Positions 41,111-50,566 of a stretch of DNA of 64,000 nucleotides are shown piece by piece. A program made the translations under genes and the position numbers. Source of the DNA: JBCBTJ01 sp039818665 (GTDB lineage: Bacteria; Pseudomonadota; Alphaproteobacteria; Caulobacterales; Hyphomonadaceae); assembly GCA_039818665.1 (NCBI GenBank), contig JBCBTJ010000004.1, positions 23,886 to 87,885 of the forward strand, given 5' to 3'. The notes under the pieces were generated by a model, which saw only the letters and a program-made list of their open reading frames with translations, was not told the DNA's origin and searched no databases. The stretch's first letter is position 1. Each line of letters starts with the position of its first letter.

Positions 41111-41494
41111 ATGATCCGCCGACCCGTGTTCCTCACCTCAGCCCTGGCGCTCGCAGCCGCGCCCGCCCTCGCCGATGATGTTCAGTCCGGCATCGCCGCC
41201 TGCGAAGCCGCGCTCGAAGCCGCGGCCGCCGAAGCCTATCCGGACGCACGGTTCCAGTTCCAGCAAACGCGCGGCGGCGGCCTGAAAAAGATGGCGTTTC
41301 GCATGACGTGGAACGAGGAGTCCGGGACCGCGCGATGCACGTCCGGCGCGGCGATGTGGAAGAAATTGTCTGGCCCCGTAAGTTCGCTGACCCCGGCGCC
41401 CCGGATTAGCCCCGGCCGCGCGGCGATCCGACCGACCACAGCGCGCCAAATGGGCCTGTTTGCCGGTCGCTGCTTGACCGGAAGGCGAGGATAG
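41111..41494 (+). pseudogene. Small secreted protein, probably frameshifted near 41338
   Basis: The open frame encodes 127 residues starting with a signal peptide (MIRRPVFLTSALALAAAPALA). Up to about residue 77 (RMTWNEESGTARC) it looks like a normal secreted domain, but from there the sequence turns basic and proline-rich. In the -1 frame the same bases read HVRRGDVEEIVWPRKFADPG and end at a TAG at 41407-41409, a typical protein end for this family type. A single missing base near 41338 would explain this. GGAG precedes the ATG. The site at 41080-41093 links it to the tetR operon. Confidence 0.5.
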
Positions 41495-41639
41495 AACCGG
41501 ATTTATCCCACGAAACGCCCAGGAAATTCACAGGGCGACCCCACGGATTTTCACAGGTCGATGACCCGGCGTCACCCTTGCTCCCGGCGTCGTCTCGGCT
41601 AGCCTCCGCCGCAAAGACCAAGCCCCTCCGGAGGATCCC

Positions 41640-42629
41640 ATGGCGCTGCCGCCCGTGCTTCAGAATTTGCGAATTCCCGTCATTGGATCGCCGCTGTTCA
41701 TCATCTCAAACCCAGATCTGGTGATCGCTCAGTGCAAGGCCGGGGTGGTCGGCTCGTTTCCGTCGCTGAACGCCCGGCCTGAGTCGATGTTGGACGAGTG
41801 GCTCGATCGGATCACGACGGAGCTGGCCGAACACACCGCGAAAAACCCGGATCGCCCGGCCGCGCCCTTCGCGGTCAATCAGATCGTTCACAAATCGAAT
41901 GATCGGCTCGAGCACGACGTCGAAATGTGCGTTAAATACAAGGTGCCGGTGATCATCACCTCGCTCGGCGCACGCCAAGAAGTGAACGACGCGATTCATT
42001 CCTATGGCGGGATCGTTCTCCACGACATCATCAATATTGTGTTTGCTCACAAGGCTTTAGAGAAAGGCGCCGACGGTCTCGTCCCAGTGGCCGCCGGCGC
42101 GGGCGGGCATGCCGGCACGCTGTCGCCCTTCGCGCTCGTCCAGGAAATCCGACAATTCTTCGACGGTCCGATCGCGCTGTCGGGCGCCATCGCGCATGGC
42201 GGCGCTGTCGCGGCCGCGCAGGCGATGGGCGCCGATCTCGGCTATATCGGATCAGCCTTCATCGCCTGTCACGAGGCCAATGCGGACGAGCGCTACAAAG
42301 ACATGATCGTCGACTCGAAAGCCGGCGACATCGTCTATTCAAACCTGTTCACCGGCGTGCACGGCAACTATCTCGCCCCCTCGATCGCCCAGGCGGGGCT
42401 CGACCCGAACGACCTGCCCGAAAGCGACCCCTCCAAAATGAACTTCGGCTCCGGCGGCAACACAAAGTCCAAAGCCTGGAAAGACATCTGGGGCTGCGGA
42501 CAGGGTATCGGTCAGGTTATGTCGCGGATGTCGACGGCCGAGTACGTGGATCGGCTCGTCGCCGAATACGAGGCCGCGATCGAGGCGCTCAACGCGCGGC
42601 GAGCTTTTGAGATGAGCCCGGCGCAGTAG
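41640..42629 (+). CDS. NAD(P)H-dependent flavin oxidoreductase, nitronate monooxygenase-like
   Basis: The 329-residue TIM-barrel flavoprotein belongs to the 2-nitropropane dioxygenase (NMO) family. LRIPVIGSPLFIISNPDLVIAQCKAG holds the FMN-contact start, VAAGAGGHAGTLSPFALV the phosphate-binding region, and GAIAHGGAVAAAQAMGADLGYIGSAFIAC the active-site barrel end with the His (AHGG). NMO oxidises toxic nitronates; many members reduce quinones or enoyl groups instead. GGAGGATCCC precedes the ATG. Single gene. Confidence 0.9.
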   Translation: MALPPVLQNLRIPVIGSPLFIISNPDLVIAQCKAGVVGSFPSLNARPESMLDEWLDRITTELAEHTAKNPDRPAAPFAVNQIVHKSNDRLEHDVEMCVKYKVPVIITSLGARQEVNDAIHSYGGIVLHDIINIVFAHKALEKGADGLVPVAAGAGGHAGTLSPFALVQEIRQFFDGPIALSGAIAHGGAVAAAQAMGADLGYIGSAFIACHEANADERYKDMIVDSKAGDIVYSNLFTGVHGNYLAPSIAQAGLDPNDLPESDPSKMNFGSGGNTKSKAWKDIWGCGQGIGQVMSRMSTAEYVDRLVAEYEAAIEALNARRAFEMSPAQ

Positions 42630-42694
42630 GGATTAATCCGACTGACTTAGGCGCCCCGTAGTCTGGCCCCGCCAGATTTCGGAGGATTGCGCGC

Positions 42695-43165
42695 ATGGCA
42701 GATATCGTCGGCATCGCCGCCAGTGCAGCCAGCGGAGGCCTGTTCGGCCTTTTCGGCACGGCGCTCGGCAGGGTGGCCTCCTTCTTTGAACGCCGCCAAG
42801 AGCAAGCCCATGAGCGCGCCCGATGGGCGCATGAGGCGAAACAGGTCGAACTCGAAATGCAGGCCGATCGCGAGAAAACGCAGGGCGAGATCGCGCTCGC
42901 TGATACAGCTGGGCGATGGTCCGGCCTCACAGCGTCGATGGAAGCCGAAGCCGCCATCGGCGACAGCTATGCCTGGGTCAATGCGGTGCGTGGTTTGACG
43001 CGGCCGGCGCTTACGCTTTTGCTCTGGTTGATTGCAGCGGGGATCTATGTCCGGGCGGACGAAGCAGGGCAGGCGGCGATCACTAAAACCGCCGCGTTCG
43101 CTGCGACTGCGGCCACACTGTGGTGGTTCGGCGATCGCGGACCGAGCCGGTCTATAAGCCGTTGA
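42695..43165 (+). CDS. Phage-like small membrane protein
   Basis: The 156-residue product has a glycine/alanine-rich N-terminus, a charged coiled-coil (ERRQEQAHERARWAHEAKQVELEMQADREK), then WVNAVRGLTRPALTLLLWL and a final WWFGDRGPSR. This layout, with two or three short helices and a coiled-coil, is typical of small membrane proteins near the lysis or head modules of alphaproteobacterial prophages and gene transfer agents. No other phage gene is near, so it is a stray gene of phage type. Its function is not known. Confidence 0.5.
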   Translation: MADIVGIAASAASGGLFGLFGTALGRVASFFERRQEQAHERARWAHEAKQVELEMQADREKTQGEIALADTAGRWSGLTASMEAEAAIGDSYAWVNAVRGLTRPALTLLLWLIAAGIYVRADEAGQAAITKTAAFAATAATLWWFGDRGPSRSISR

Positions 43166-43222
43166 GATAATTGACGCTGAGGTCCATCTTCGCCTCCCGG
43201 AGCTGGGCGATGAGGGGCGCAT

Positions 43223-44707
43223 ATGGGCCAAGACCACATCCTAGTCATAGACGAGGGCACCACATCGACCCGTGCGATCGTCTATGATCAAGCTTTTGAG
43301 GAACGCGCCGTCGCGCAGGAAGAGCTGGGGCTCTCCTACCCCAAAGACGGTTGGGTGGAGCAGGACGGCGAGGAGATCTGGCTGAAGACGCGCGCGGCCT
43401 GCCGGCGCGCGATCGAGAAGATCGGCGGCGCAGACCGTCTTGCCGCAATCGGCATCGCCAACCAGCGTGAGACCACGCTGATCTGGGATCGCTCCACAGG
43501 CCAACCCATCGCTCCCGCCATCGTATGGCAAGATCGCCGGACGGCCGACAAATGCGAGCATCTCGTGGCGGCTGGGGCTGAGGACGATGTCCAAAGAGAG
43601 ACCGGGCTTTTGCTAGATCCCTATTTCTCGGCGACCAAGATCAGCTGGCTGTTGGACCACACGCCGGGCGCTCGAGCGCGCGCTGAGGCTGGCGAGCTCG
43701 CCTTTGGCACTGTCGACGCATTTCTAATCTGGAAACTGACCGGGGGACGCGTTCACGTGACGGACGCGACCAACGCCTCGCGCACGCTCCTTTACCGATT
43801 GGACCTCGGCGAGGCGCGCGGTTGGAGCCCGGCGATGCTGGACTTGTTCGACTCGCCTCAATCGCTACTGCCGGAGGTCTGTACCAGCGCGGCCCCCTAT
43901 GGCGAGACCGATCCGGCCGTCTTTGGCAGGGCGTTGCCGATCCTCTCCGCGATCGGCGATCAGCAAGCGGCCTTGGTGGGGCAGGGCTGTATCTCTACTG
44001 GGACGGCGAAGATCACTTACGGCACCGGCGCCTTCCTGGTGGCCAACACTGGCGATGTGCGCCCCGTGTCCCAGAACCGGCTGCTCAGCACGATCGGCTA
44101 TGAGGCGGCTGGGGAGGGGGCCTTTGCATTGGAGGGGTCTATCTTCAATGCTGGGACGGTAGTGAAGTGGTTTCGCGATGATCTCGGTCTCATCGCCTCT
44201 GCTGCGGCGTCGGAGGCGGCGGCCGCGAGCCTCGACGGCAATGGCGGGGTCTATTTCGTGCCGGCCTTTACAGGCCTTGGCGCGCCGCATTGGCGGGCTG
44301 ACGCGCGCGGCGAGCTCACAGGCCTGACGCGCGCCGCCACTCGAGCGCACATTGTCCGCGCTGGTTTGGAAGCCGCCGCCTATCAGACACTCGACTTGCT
44401 CGAAGCGTTCGAAGCTGACGGCGCGCCCGTGTCCATGCTGCGAGTTGATGGCGGCATGGTCGGCAATGATTGGTTGATGCAGTTTCTCGCCGACATCTGT
44501 GATTTGCCGGTCGAGCGTCCTGACTATCAGGAAATGACCGCGTTGGGCGCTGCGGCGCTCGCGGGGATGGAGCTCGGTTGGACCAGCCTCGAAGCCTGGG
44601 GTCGCCGGGAGACGCCTGGCCGCCGCTTCGAGCCCGCCATGCGGACGTCGCGGCGTGAGGCGAACCTCGCGGGCTGGCGCGCGGCGATCGACAAAGCGCT
44701 GCGCTAA
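43223..44707 (+). CDS. glpK: Glycerol kinase
   Basis: The 494-residue FGGY kinase makes glycerol-3-phosphate. It shows the N-terminal VIDEGTTSTRAIVYD (phosphate loop), IGIANQRETTLIWD, VWQDRRT (substrate-binding region), TGTAKITYGTGAF and GGMVGNDWLMQFLADI. GlpF and glpD are not in the window. GAGGGGCGC lies before the start. The gene converges on the second TonB receptor gene, with a terminator between. Confidence 0.96.
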   Translation: MGQDHILVIDEGTTSTRAIVYDQAFEERAVAQEELGLSYPKDGWVEQDGEEIWLKTRAACRRAIEKIGGADRLAAIGIANQRETTLIWDRSTGQPIAPAIVWQDRRTADKCEHLVAAGAEDDVQRETGLLLDPYFSATKISWLLDHTPGARARAEAGELAFGTVDAFLIWKLTGGRVHVTDATNASRTLLYRLDLGEARGWSPAMLDLFDSPQSLLPEVCTSAAPYGETDPAVFGRALPILSAIGDQQAALVGQGCISTGTAKITYGTGAFLVANTGDVRPVSQNRLLSTIGYEAAGEGAFALEGSIFNAGTVVKWFRDDLGLIASAAASEAAAASLDGNGGVYFVPAFTGLGAPHWRADARGELTGLTRAATRAHIVRAGLEAAAYQTLDLLEAFEADGAPVSMLRVDGGMVGNDWLMQFLADICDLPVERPDYQEMTALGAAALAGMELGWTSLEAWGRRETPGRRFEPAMRTSRREANLAGWRAAIDKALR

Positions 44708-44737
44708 AGCGCGAGACGCTTCTACTGCGAGCCAAGA

Positions 44738-44770
44738 AAAAAGGGCGGACCCGAAGGCCCGCCCTTTCTG
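44738..44770. terminator. Bidirectional terminator, glpK / TonB receptor 2
   Basis: The stem AAAGGGCGG(A)CC / GG(C)CCGCCCTTT surrounds a CGAA loop and ends in TCT rightward; leftward it ends in the U-run complementary to GAAAAAA. It lies between the stops of two convergent genes. Confidence 0.85.
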
Positions 44771-44788
44771 ATTGGGATCAGTCTTGGC

Positions 44789-47700
44789 TTAGAACTGGCC
44801 ACGAATTGTCACAAGGAAGCGACGTCCCAGAAGTTCGTCGAGAGCGAAGTCGCCGCCGCCCTGACCGATCGGTTCAAGATTGTCGAAGTCGCGATCGAAA
44901 ACGTTCAACACGTTGAACTGGAGTTCCAGCGGGTTGTCATAGTCTTTGATCAGTGTGCCGACATCGTAGGCGATCGAGAAGTCGTTGATCACACGGAATT
45001 CCGTGGTTTCGACCTCGTTGCCGTTCTCGTCGAAGAAGATGTCGAGACGATCCTGGTCGAGCAGGCTCGGGTCTTGCCATTCAGCACGCCAGAAGAGCGT
45101 GAGCGGGCCACGATTGTAGGTAAAGTCCGCGAGGCCCGACCAGTCCGGCTCGACAAAACCGCCGGCCTGGGGTTCGGCCGTCGTAAACTCCGTCGTCGCG
45201 AGATCGTTCTCGCGGACATGGAAGACCGTGTAGCGCATCTCGAAATTGCCGAGGTCGCCAAAGTCGCCAAAACCGAATAGCCGCGCCGCATCTGCAACGT
45301 CGAAGTTATAATCGACGGAAGCGGTGATGAACTGAGCGTCCTGGATCGAGGCGTTGGCGAAGCCCTGCTCGAAGTCCACGACCTGGCTGCCCGCGTCACG
45401 GGTGAACGTGTCGCAGAAGGCCGGGTTCGGGAAGTCGGCCGGGTCAGCGTCAAAACACGCGTCCAGGTTCGCTTCCACGTCGAACTCAATGATCAGATCC
45501 TGGATATTGAAGTCCGTGTACGTCGCTTGAACCGTGAGGTTCGGGATGAAGGTCGGCTGGATGATCACGCCAACGTCGAACGCGTCGGAGATCTCAGGCG
45601 TCAGGTTCGGGTTGCCCGACGTCGTACCGGTCGCGGTCGCGTTCTGAATGTTCGACGCGAAGTCGAACACGCCGTCGCCGTCCGCATCGATCGGAACGCC
45701 CGCCGCCGCGCAGTTCGCCTGACGATTGGCGGCGTTGCCTTCTTCGATGAAGTCGGCGTCGCACGGGTCATCGGCGAACTGGAACGTCGTTTGCGACGTC
45801 TGGAACAGTTCGATGAGCGATGGCGCCCGCACCGAACGCGCGCGGTTGCCGCGGAACGTCAGACCCTCGATCGGAGACAGCTGACCTCCGAACACCCAGG
45901 TATTGTCCGTGCCCGAGATCGAGTTCCGGATGGTGCGGAACGCGCCATCAAGTTCAAATGAGCGAACAAACGGGATGTCCATCTCCGGCGAGACGATAGG
46001 AAGGTTGGCTTCCGCATAGTACTCGTCCGTCGTGAACGACCCCGAAGAGGGCGGCGTGGCCGCACCGCGACCGATGCCGGTTTGGGCGCCGCCGTCAGGA
46101 ATCAGGCTAATGCGCTCGCGGCGCGACTCATAGCCGACGTTGAAGGTCAGCCAGCCCGCCGGAACTTCGATCAGTTCACCGCCGAAGTTGGCCGTGTAGA
46201 TGGCTTGATCGATGTCGTTGTTCTGCGTGTCGGGGATCACGACATAGTCGATGGCCTCCGCCGACGGGGCGCCAAAGCCGAACAGGTTCAGCGGCGCACA
46301 CGCCGTGATGTCCGTTGGGTCGTCATCGAAGATACCAGCTCCCGCAAGCCCTTGCGCCTCCAAGATCGCCGTTTGCGTTGTGGTGTCGCCGGTCAAGCCG
46401 GCAAGGGTGAAGTCGAAAGTCGTATTACAGACGATATCGCCCACACCACCAAAGAAGGGCGAGCCCGTTTCGGGATTGATTGTGGCGCCGGCGCCCACGA
46501 GGGCGTCGACATCGGCCTGCGACAATTCGCGGGCGTCGAGCGCCAAGAGGAAGCGGCGGTCGTTGATGGCCGTACCGAAGAGTTCGTTGGTGAACTGACC
46601 CGCGACAGCGGAAATGTCCCAGCGAAACTCGCGGCCAAGCGTTTCAAACTCGCCTTCAAACCCAGCCGCAATGCGCCAGGTCGTTGATTCCGACCCGTTC
46701 GAACTGTCGATCAAGTCGTTGTTGAACCGCTGCAGCGAGAAAGTGTCCAAGCCAGCGCCGGTTAGGATGCCGCGCGCTTGGTCTGTCAGGAACGGATTGT
46801 CGACGCTGAATGTCAGCCCGTCAGAAAAGCCGTCAAACGCGAAGGTTTGGAAGCCGCCCTGCTCGACGAGTTCGATCGATTCTACGTTGGAGAACTGGAA
46901 GTCGCCGACAAAACGGAAATTGTCCGTGAAGTCGTAGTGATATGTCCCGGCGGTCAGGAAGCGCTCAACCGGCGAAACAATTTGGTCAACGCCAGAGAAG
47001 AATGGGTTTTCAAACCCGCCTTCGGCGAAGAACAAGCTGGTGCCGGGAATGCTGGCGCCCGGCTCGAGCACGCCGAGCGTGCCATCGGGATTGAAGCCGA
47101 AGAATTGACCGTCGATCGAGCCTGCGCCGATCGAGGGAAGGAAGAAGTTCGTTGGCGCGACAACCCCGCCATCGGTAAACAGCTGAACGTTCTGACCGCC
47201 AAAAAACAGCTCAAAGCCGTCGCCGGTGTCAGAGAAGAAGGCGTCGCCGACAAAGAATTCCGGCCGATCCGCATTGATGCCGCCGGCCGTGTCCTGATAT
47301 TCGAAAGCAAGGGTCACGTTGCCTTTGCCGTCGGGCGTGTTCGCACCGATTGTGAACTGCAGGTCGAAGTTTTCGAAGTCGCCTTGGAACGTTTCGCCGT
47401 ATTGGCCTTGGTACGCAATCCCTTCGAAATCGTCTTTCAGAATGACGTTTACGGTACCCGCGATGGCGTCGGAACCGTAGATCGGGGCGCCCGAAACCGG
47501 GACCACGTCAATCCGCTCAACCAGACCGATCGGCAAGGTCGACAGGTCGACCTGAACACCGAGGCCAGCGCCGCCGCCTGACACGTTTTGCGAAACAACC
47601 CGGCGTCCGTTGACCAGCGCCAGGGTCCGCTGAGAGCCCAAGTTAAAGAGGTCGACGAACTGAACGCCGACATTCGCGCCTTGGTCGCCGACCGGGTCGA

Positions 47701-47998
47701 TCCCGGCGCCGAAGGATGGGAACGTGTTCAGCGCGTCGCCAATGTTTGTGAAGGCGTTGCGCTCAATCGTTTCCGTGTCGAGCACCTGGGTGGAGAAGGA
47801 GGTCGCAAGATCCGGGCGCGCGATGCGCGAACCCGTGACGATGACGCGCTCTTGCGTCATTTGTTCATCAGTTTCGGCGACGACGATCGTTTCGTCTTCC
47901 TCGGCCTCCTGAGCCAGCGCGGCGCTCCACGTACCGCCTGCAAGGCCGGCGAAAAGCGTCGTCGCAAGCAGACGCTTCTTAATCGATTCCCCGTTCAC
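44789..47998 (-). CDS. TonB-dependent outer-membrane receptor 2
   Basis: The 1069-residue product is a second large TonB-dependent receptor. After the signal peptide (LLATTLFAGLAGGTWSAALA) come an acidic stretch, VIVTGSRIARPD, a plug with RTLALVNGRRVVSQ and YGSDAIAGTVNVILKDDF, and a barrel ending in Phe (LLGRRFLVTIRGQF). Two segments differ strongly from receptor 1, so they are paralogues with distinct ligands. GTG at 47998 is chosen because GGAGG lies 9 bp upstream. No regulator or pump gene is adjacent. Confidence 0.93.
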   Translation of the reverse strand: MNGESIKKRLLATTLFAGLAGGTWSAALAQEAEEDETIVVAETDEQMTQERVIVTGSRIARPDLATSFSTQVLDTETIERNAFTNIGDALNTFPSFGAGIDPVGDQGANVGVQFVDLFNLGSQRTLALVNGRRVVSQNVSGGGAGLGVQVDLSTLPIGLVERIDVVPVSGAPIYGSDAIAGTVNVILKDDFEGIAYQGQYGETFQGDFENFDLQFTIGANTPDGKGNVTLAFEYQDTAGGINADRPEFFVGDAFFSDTGDGFELFFGGQNVQLFTDGGVVAPTNFFLPSIGAGSIDGQFFGFNPDGTLGVLEPGASIPGTSLFFAEGGFENPFFSGVDQIVSPVERFLTAGTYHYDFTDNFRFVGDFQFSNVESIELVEQGGFQTFAFDGFSDGLTFSVDNPFLTDQARGILTGAGLDTFSLQRFNNDLIDSSNGSESTTWRIAAGFEGEFETLGREFRWDISAVAGQFTNELFGTAINDRRFLLALDARELSQADVDALVGAGATINPETGSPFFGGVGDIVCNTTFDFTLAGLTGDTTTQTAILEAQGLAGAGIFDDDPTDITACAPLNLFGFGAPSAEAIDYVVIPDTQNNDIDQAIYTANFGGELIEVPAGWLTFNVGYESRRERISLIPDGGAQTGIGRGAATPPSSGSFTTDEYYAEANLPIVSPEMDIPFVRSFELDGAFRTIRNSISGTDNTWVFGGQLSPIEGLTFRGNRARSVRAPSLIELFQTSQTTFQFADDPCDADFIEEGNAANRQANCAAAGVPIDADGDGVFDFASNIQNATATGTTSGNPNLTPEISDAFDVGVIIQPTFIPNLTVQATYTDFNIQDLIIEFDVEANLDACFDADPADFPNPAFCDTFTRDAGSQVVDFEQGFANASIQDAQFITASVDYNFDVADAARLFGFGDFGDLGNFEMRYTVFHVRENDLATTEFTTAEPQAGGFVEPDWSGLADFTYNRGPLTLFWRAEWQDPSLLDQDRLDIFFDENGNEVETTEFRVINDFSIAYDVGTLIKDYDNPLELQFNVLNVFDRDFDNLEPIGQGGGDFALDELLGRRFLVTIRGQF

Positions 47999-48600
47999 TA
48001 TGGGATCCTCCAAAGTCTTTAAGCGGGCCCAACCACGAGCCTGCACCCCGTCAGGCGACACCCGCCGCCTGCCTCAACGTTACGGTAGAGATAGGTTTTG
48101 GCGGGCGTCAACGCCGGTCGTCGCATATTCGTCTTGATTGTGTGACGCGTTCTTCACGGTGTGTCGCTTGAGCCACATGAAACGCCTCGACCATCGCCAT
48201 TCCGTGAAAGGATTTGCCTTAAGCTGTCGGCGTGGCCCTTCAGCGTGGCGATTTCCGGCCCGGGCACATCGTGCTGGCGGAGCGCGGCCTCGATGTCTGT
48301 ATTGGCGGCGACGTCTGCGAAATAGCGCCCCCTTGTGAACTTATCGCCGTTCACGGCCGCCTCTCGCGTCGTCTCGGGCGGTGCGCGGGCGACAACGGCG
48401 ACCATAGCGACGATGACGATGAAGGCCGCGCTTCGTTTCGAGCGTCCACTCTCGGGCGCTCTGAGCCTCTGATGGTTTCGATCGCCACCGACCGAAAAGG
48501 GCCAAAAACGCTTTGAATCGTCGTTTTCAAGCTGATGGCGCCCCTGACCCAAGCCGACATCCCCAAACAACCCGACCGCGCTAGCTCCCCCGGCTCCGCC
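47999..48600. other. Intergenic region, 602 bp, between TonB receptor 2 and P450
   Basis: No gene is clearly supported. The left part should hold the receptor promoter. A minus-strand frame at 48154-48405 (83 residues, MVAVVARAPPETTREAA at the start, ending SCGSSDTP) has some coding character, including TDIEAALRQHDVPGPEIATL, but no good start signal. Confidence 0.4.
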
Positions 48601-49827
48601 TCAAGCCTCGAAGGCCACCGACATTGGGCCGACTTGGCGGATTGCGCCGGGGGCGAGGGCGGGCGGGTCGCCGACCAGGGTCGTGTTCGGGGCGAGGCGC
48701 GCGATCGTCGCCAGCGCCTCCTCCATCTCCGCACGCGCCAGCGCCTCGCCTACGCAGCGATGCGCCCCCGCGCCGAACACGAAGTTCCAGCGAGGATGAT
48801 CCTTTCGGCGGATGTCGAAGGCGTCCGGATTTGAGAAGACATCGGGGTCGCGCATGGCGGAGACGAGCGAGATCGTGATCATGCACCCGTCCGGGATCAG
48901 GTAGCCGTCGAGCTCGAAATCCTTGATCGCGACGCGCGCGAGCGCGGAAATCACCGGCTGGAAGCGGATGCCTTCTTCCACGGCGCCGCGCTTCAACCCG
49001 TCGGGGTCGGCGCAGAAGGCGCGCCATTGATCGGGGTGTTGGAGCAGCTCCGACAAGGTCATGCAGAGCGAGCCGCGCGTGGTGTCGGAGCCGGCGAGGA
49101 TGAGGCCGAGCACTTGGGTGCGAATTTCGCCTTCGCTCATGTCGCCGGAGGCGGCGGTGGCCTGTACATAATCGGTTAGGAAGTCGTCGCGCGGGGCGGC
49201 CCGACGATCGGCGAGCAGGTCGGAGACATAGCCGGCGAAGGCGGAGAGGCTCGCTTCGATCCGTTCGCGATGCTCCGGCTCGACATAGCCGAGCGCGGCC
49301 GCGGTGTCCTGGATCCATTGCCGGAAGACCGGCACGTCGCTCATCGGGATGCCGAGGATCTCGGCGATGATGCGGGCGGGAAGCTCGGAGGCGACCTCTT
49401 CGACGAAGTCGACCGGACCGGCGCCAAGGCGCTCGGTCACGATCTCGCTCACCAACTCGGTCACGCGGGGGCGCATCGCGTCCATCAGTTTGAACGCGAA
49501 GGTGCGCGCGACGGGCATGCGCCGGCGCATATGCGCCTCGCCATTGGCGGTCAGCATGGCGAGGTCGGCGAGGTCGTAGATCGGCCCCGAAGTGATGCCT
49601 TGGAGGATCTTGGATTCTGTTTCGAGTTGGCGCGTGACGCTGTCATTCACCATCGCTTCGATATGCCGGTGGCGCAGCCCCATGGGAAAGCCCATGGGCA
49701 CGCGCATCAAGGGCGACTTGGCCCGGCACTCCGCGAGGATCTCATACGGCACGGCGCTTTCAGCGAACAAATCGTCGACCGGGAACTCCGGCAGATCGTC
49801 GATGGATTTCAGCGTGGTCGTGGTCAT
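48601..49827 (-). CDS. Cytochrome P450
   Basis: The 408-residue bacterial class I P450 has the I-helix oxygen-binding motif LAGSDTTRG (245-250 region), the K-helix ExxR at EGIR (Glu285), and the haem loop FGAGAHRCVG with Cys358 as ligand. No membrane anchor is present, so it is cytosolic and needs a ferredoxin and reductase; none is adjacent. Substrate unknown; similar enzymes hydroxylate terpenoids, fatty acids or steroids. GGAGGAC precedes the ATG at 49827. Confidence 0.95.
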   Translation of the reverse strand: MTTTTLKSIDDLPEFPVDDLFAESAVPYEILAECRAKSPLMRVPMGFPMGLRHRHIEAMVNDSVTRQLETESKILQGITSGPIYDLADLAMLTANGEAHMRRRMPVARTFAFKLMDAMRPRVTELVSEIVTERLGAGPVDFVEEVASELPARIIAEILGIPMSDVPVFRQWIQDTAAALGYVEPEHRERIEASLSAFAGYVSDLLADRRAAPRDDFLTDYVQATAASGDMSEGEIRTQVLGLILAGSDTTRGSLCMTLSELLQHPDQWRAFCADPDGLKRGAVEEGIRFQPVISALARVAIKDFELDGYLIPDGCMITISLVSAMRDPDVFSNPDAFDIRRKDHPRWNFVFGAGAHRCVGEALARAEMEEALATIARLAPNTTLVGDPPALAPGAIRQVGPMSVAFEA

Positions 49828-49873
49828 GGCGGCGTCCTCCCGAGCGGAAACTACGTCCTCCATGCGCCGGGGT

Positions 49874-50566
49874 CTATGAAAACGCCGCCTCGAGCGCGGC
49901 TTCTGCGTGGATCAGGGCGGTGTCGTAGACCGGCAGCGGCGCGTTGGCGGGATGGATGAGCATGCCGATCTCGGTGCAGCCGAGGATCAGGCTGTCGGCG
50001 CCGGCGTCTTTGAGACGGCCGGCGATTTCGAGATAGGCTTGCTGGCTGCCGGGCTCGACGACGCCTTTGACCAGTTCGTTGAAGATCACCGCATGGATGA
50101 CGGCCTGGTCGGCGTGGTCCGGCGTCAATGCCTCCAGCCCATGCTTGTCCTCGAGCCGGCGGGTATAGAAGTCCTCGGTCATCGTGAACGCAGTGCCGAG
50201 CAGGGCCGGGCGCGTCCGTCCGTCGGCTTTCAGCCGGGCGGCGGTGGCGTCGGCGATGTGGAGGAACGGGATGTCCAGCACGGCTTCGATCGGGCCGGCG
50301 CATTTGTGCATCGTATTGGTGGCGAGGATGATCAGCTCCGCGCCGGCGCCTTCCAGAGCGAGGGCGTGTTGGGCGAGTTTGGCCCCCGCCGCGTCCCATT
50401 CGCCGGCTTGCTGCATGGCGTGGGTTTCGGCGAAGTTGACCGATCGCAGCAGGATGTCGGCGCTGGCGTGCCCGCCGAACCGCGCGCGCACGCCGTCGTT
50501 GAGCGCGCGATAGTAGATCATCGTGGATTCCGGGCTCATGCCGCCGAGGATGCCGATCGTTTTCAT
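49874..50566 (-). CDS. Aspartate/glutamate racemase family protein, YgeA-like
   Basis: The 230-residue product starts MKTIGILGGMSPESTMIYYRAL and belongs to the Asp/Glu racemase superfamily. The two acid/base residues lie in ATNTMHK and LGCTEIGML, so the first cysteine is replaced by threonine, as in YgeA, the broad-specificity amino-acid racemase. Racemisation of several amino acids is a reasonable guess. Its start overlaps the HAD phosphatase stop by 4 bp (ATGA), indicating coupled translation. Confidence 0.88.
   Translation of the reverse strand: MKTIGILGGMSPESTMIYYRALNDGVRARFGGHASADILLRSVNFAETHAMQQAGEWDAAGAKLAQHALALEGAGAELIILATNTMHKCAGPIEAVLDIPFLHIADATAARLKADGRTRPALLGTAFTMTEDFYTRRLEDKHGLEALTPDHADQAVIHAVIFNELVKGVVEPGSQQAYLEIAGRLKDAGADSLILGCTEIGMLIHPANAPLPVYDTALIHAEAALEAAFS

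Noticed and set aside
48154..48405. Possible small minus-strand gene upstream of the P450 gene
   Set aside because: The frame has mild coding character but no ribosome-binding site and no recognisable domain; kept only as a note in the intergenic description.
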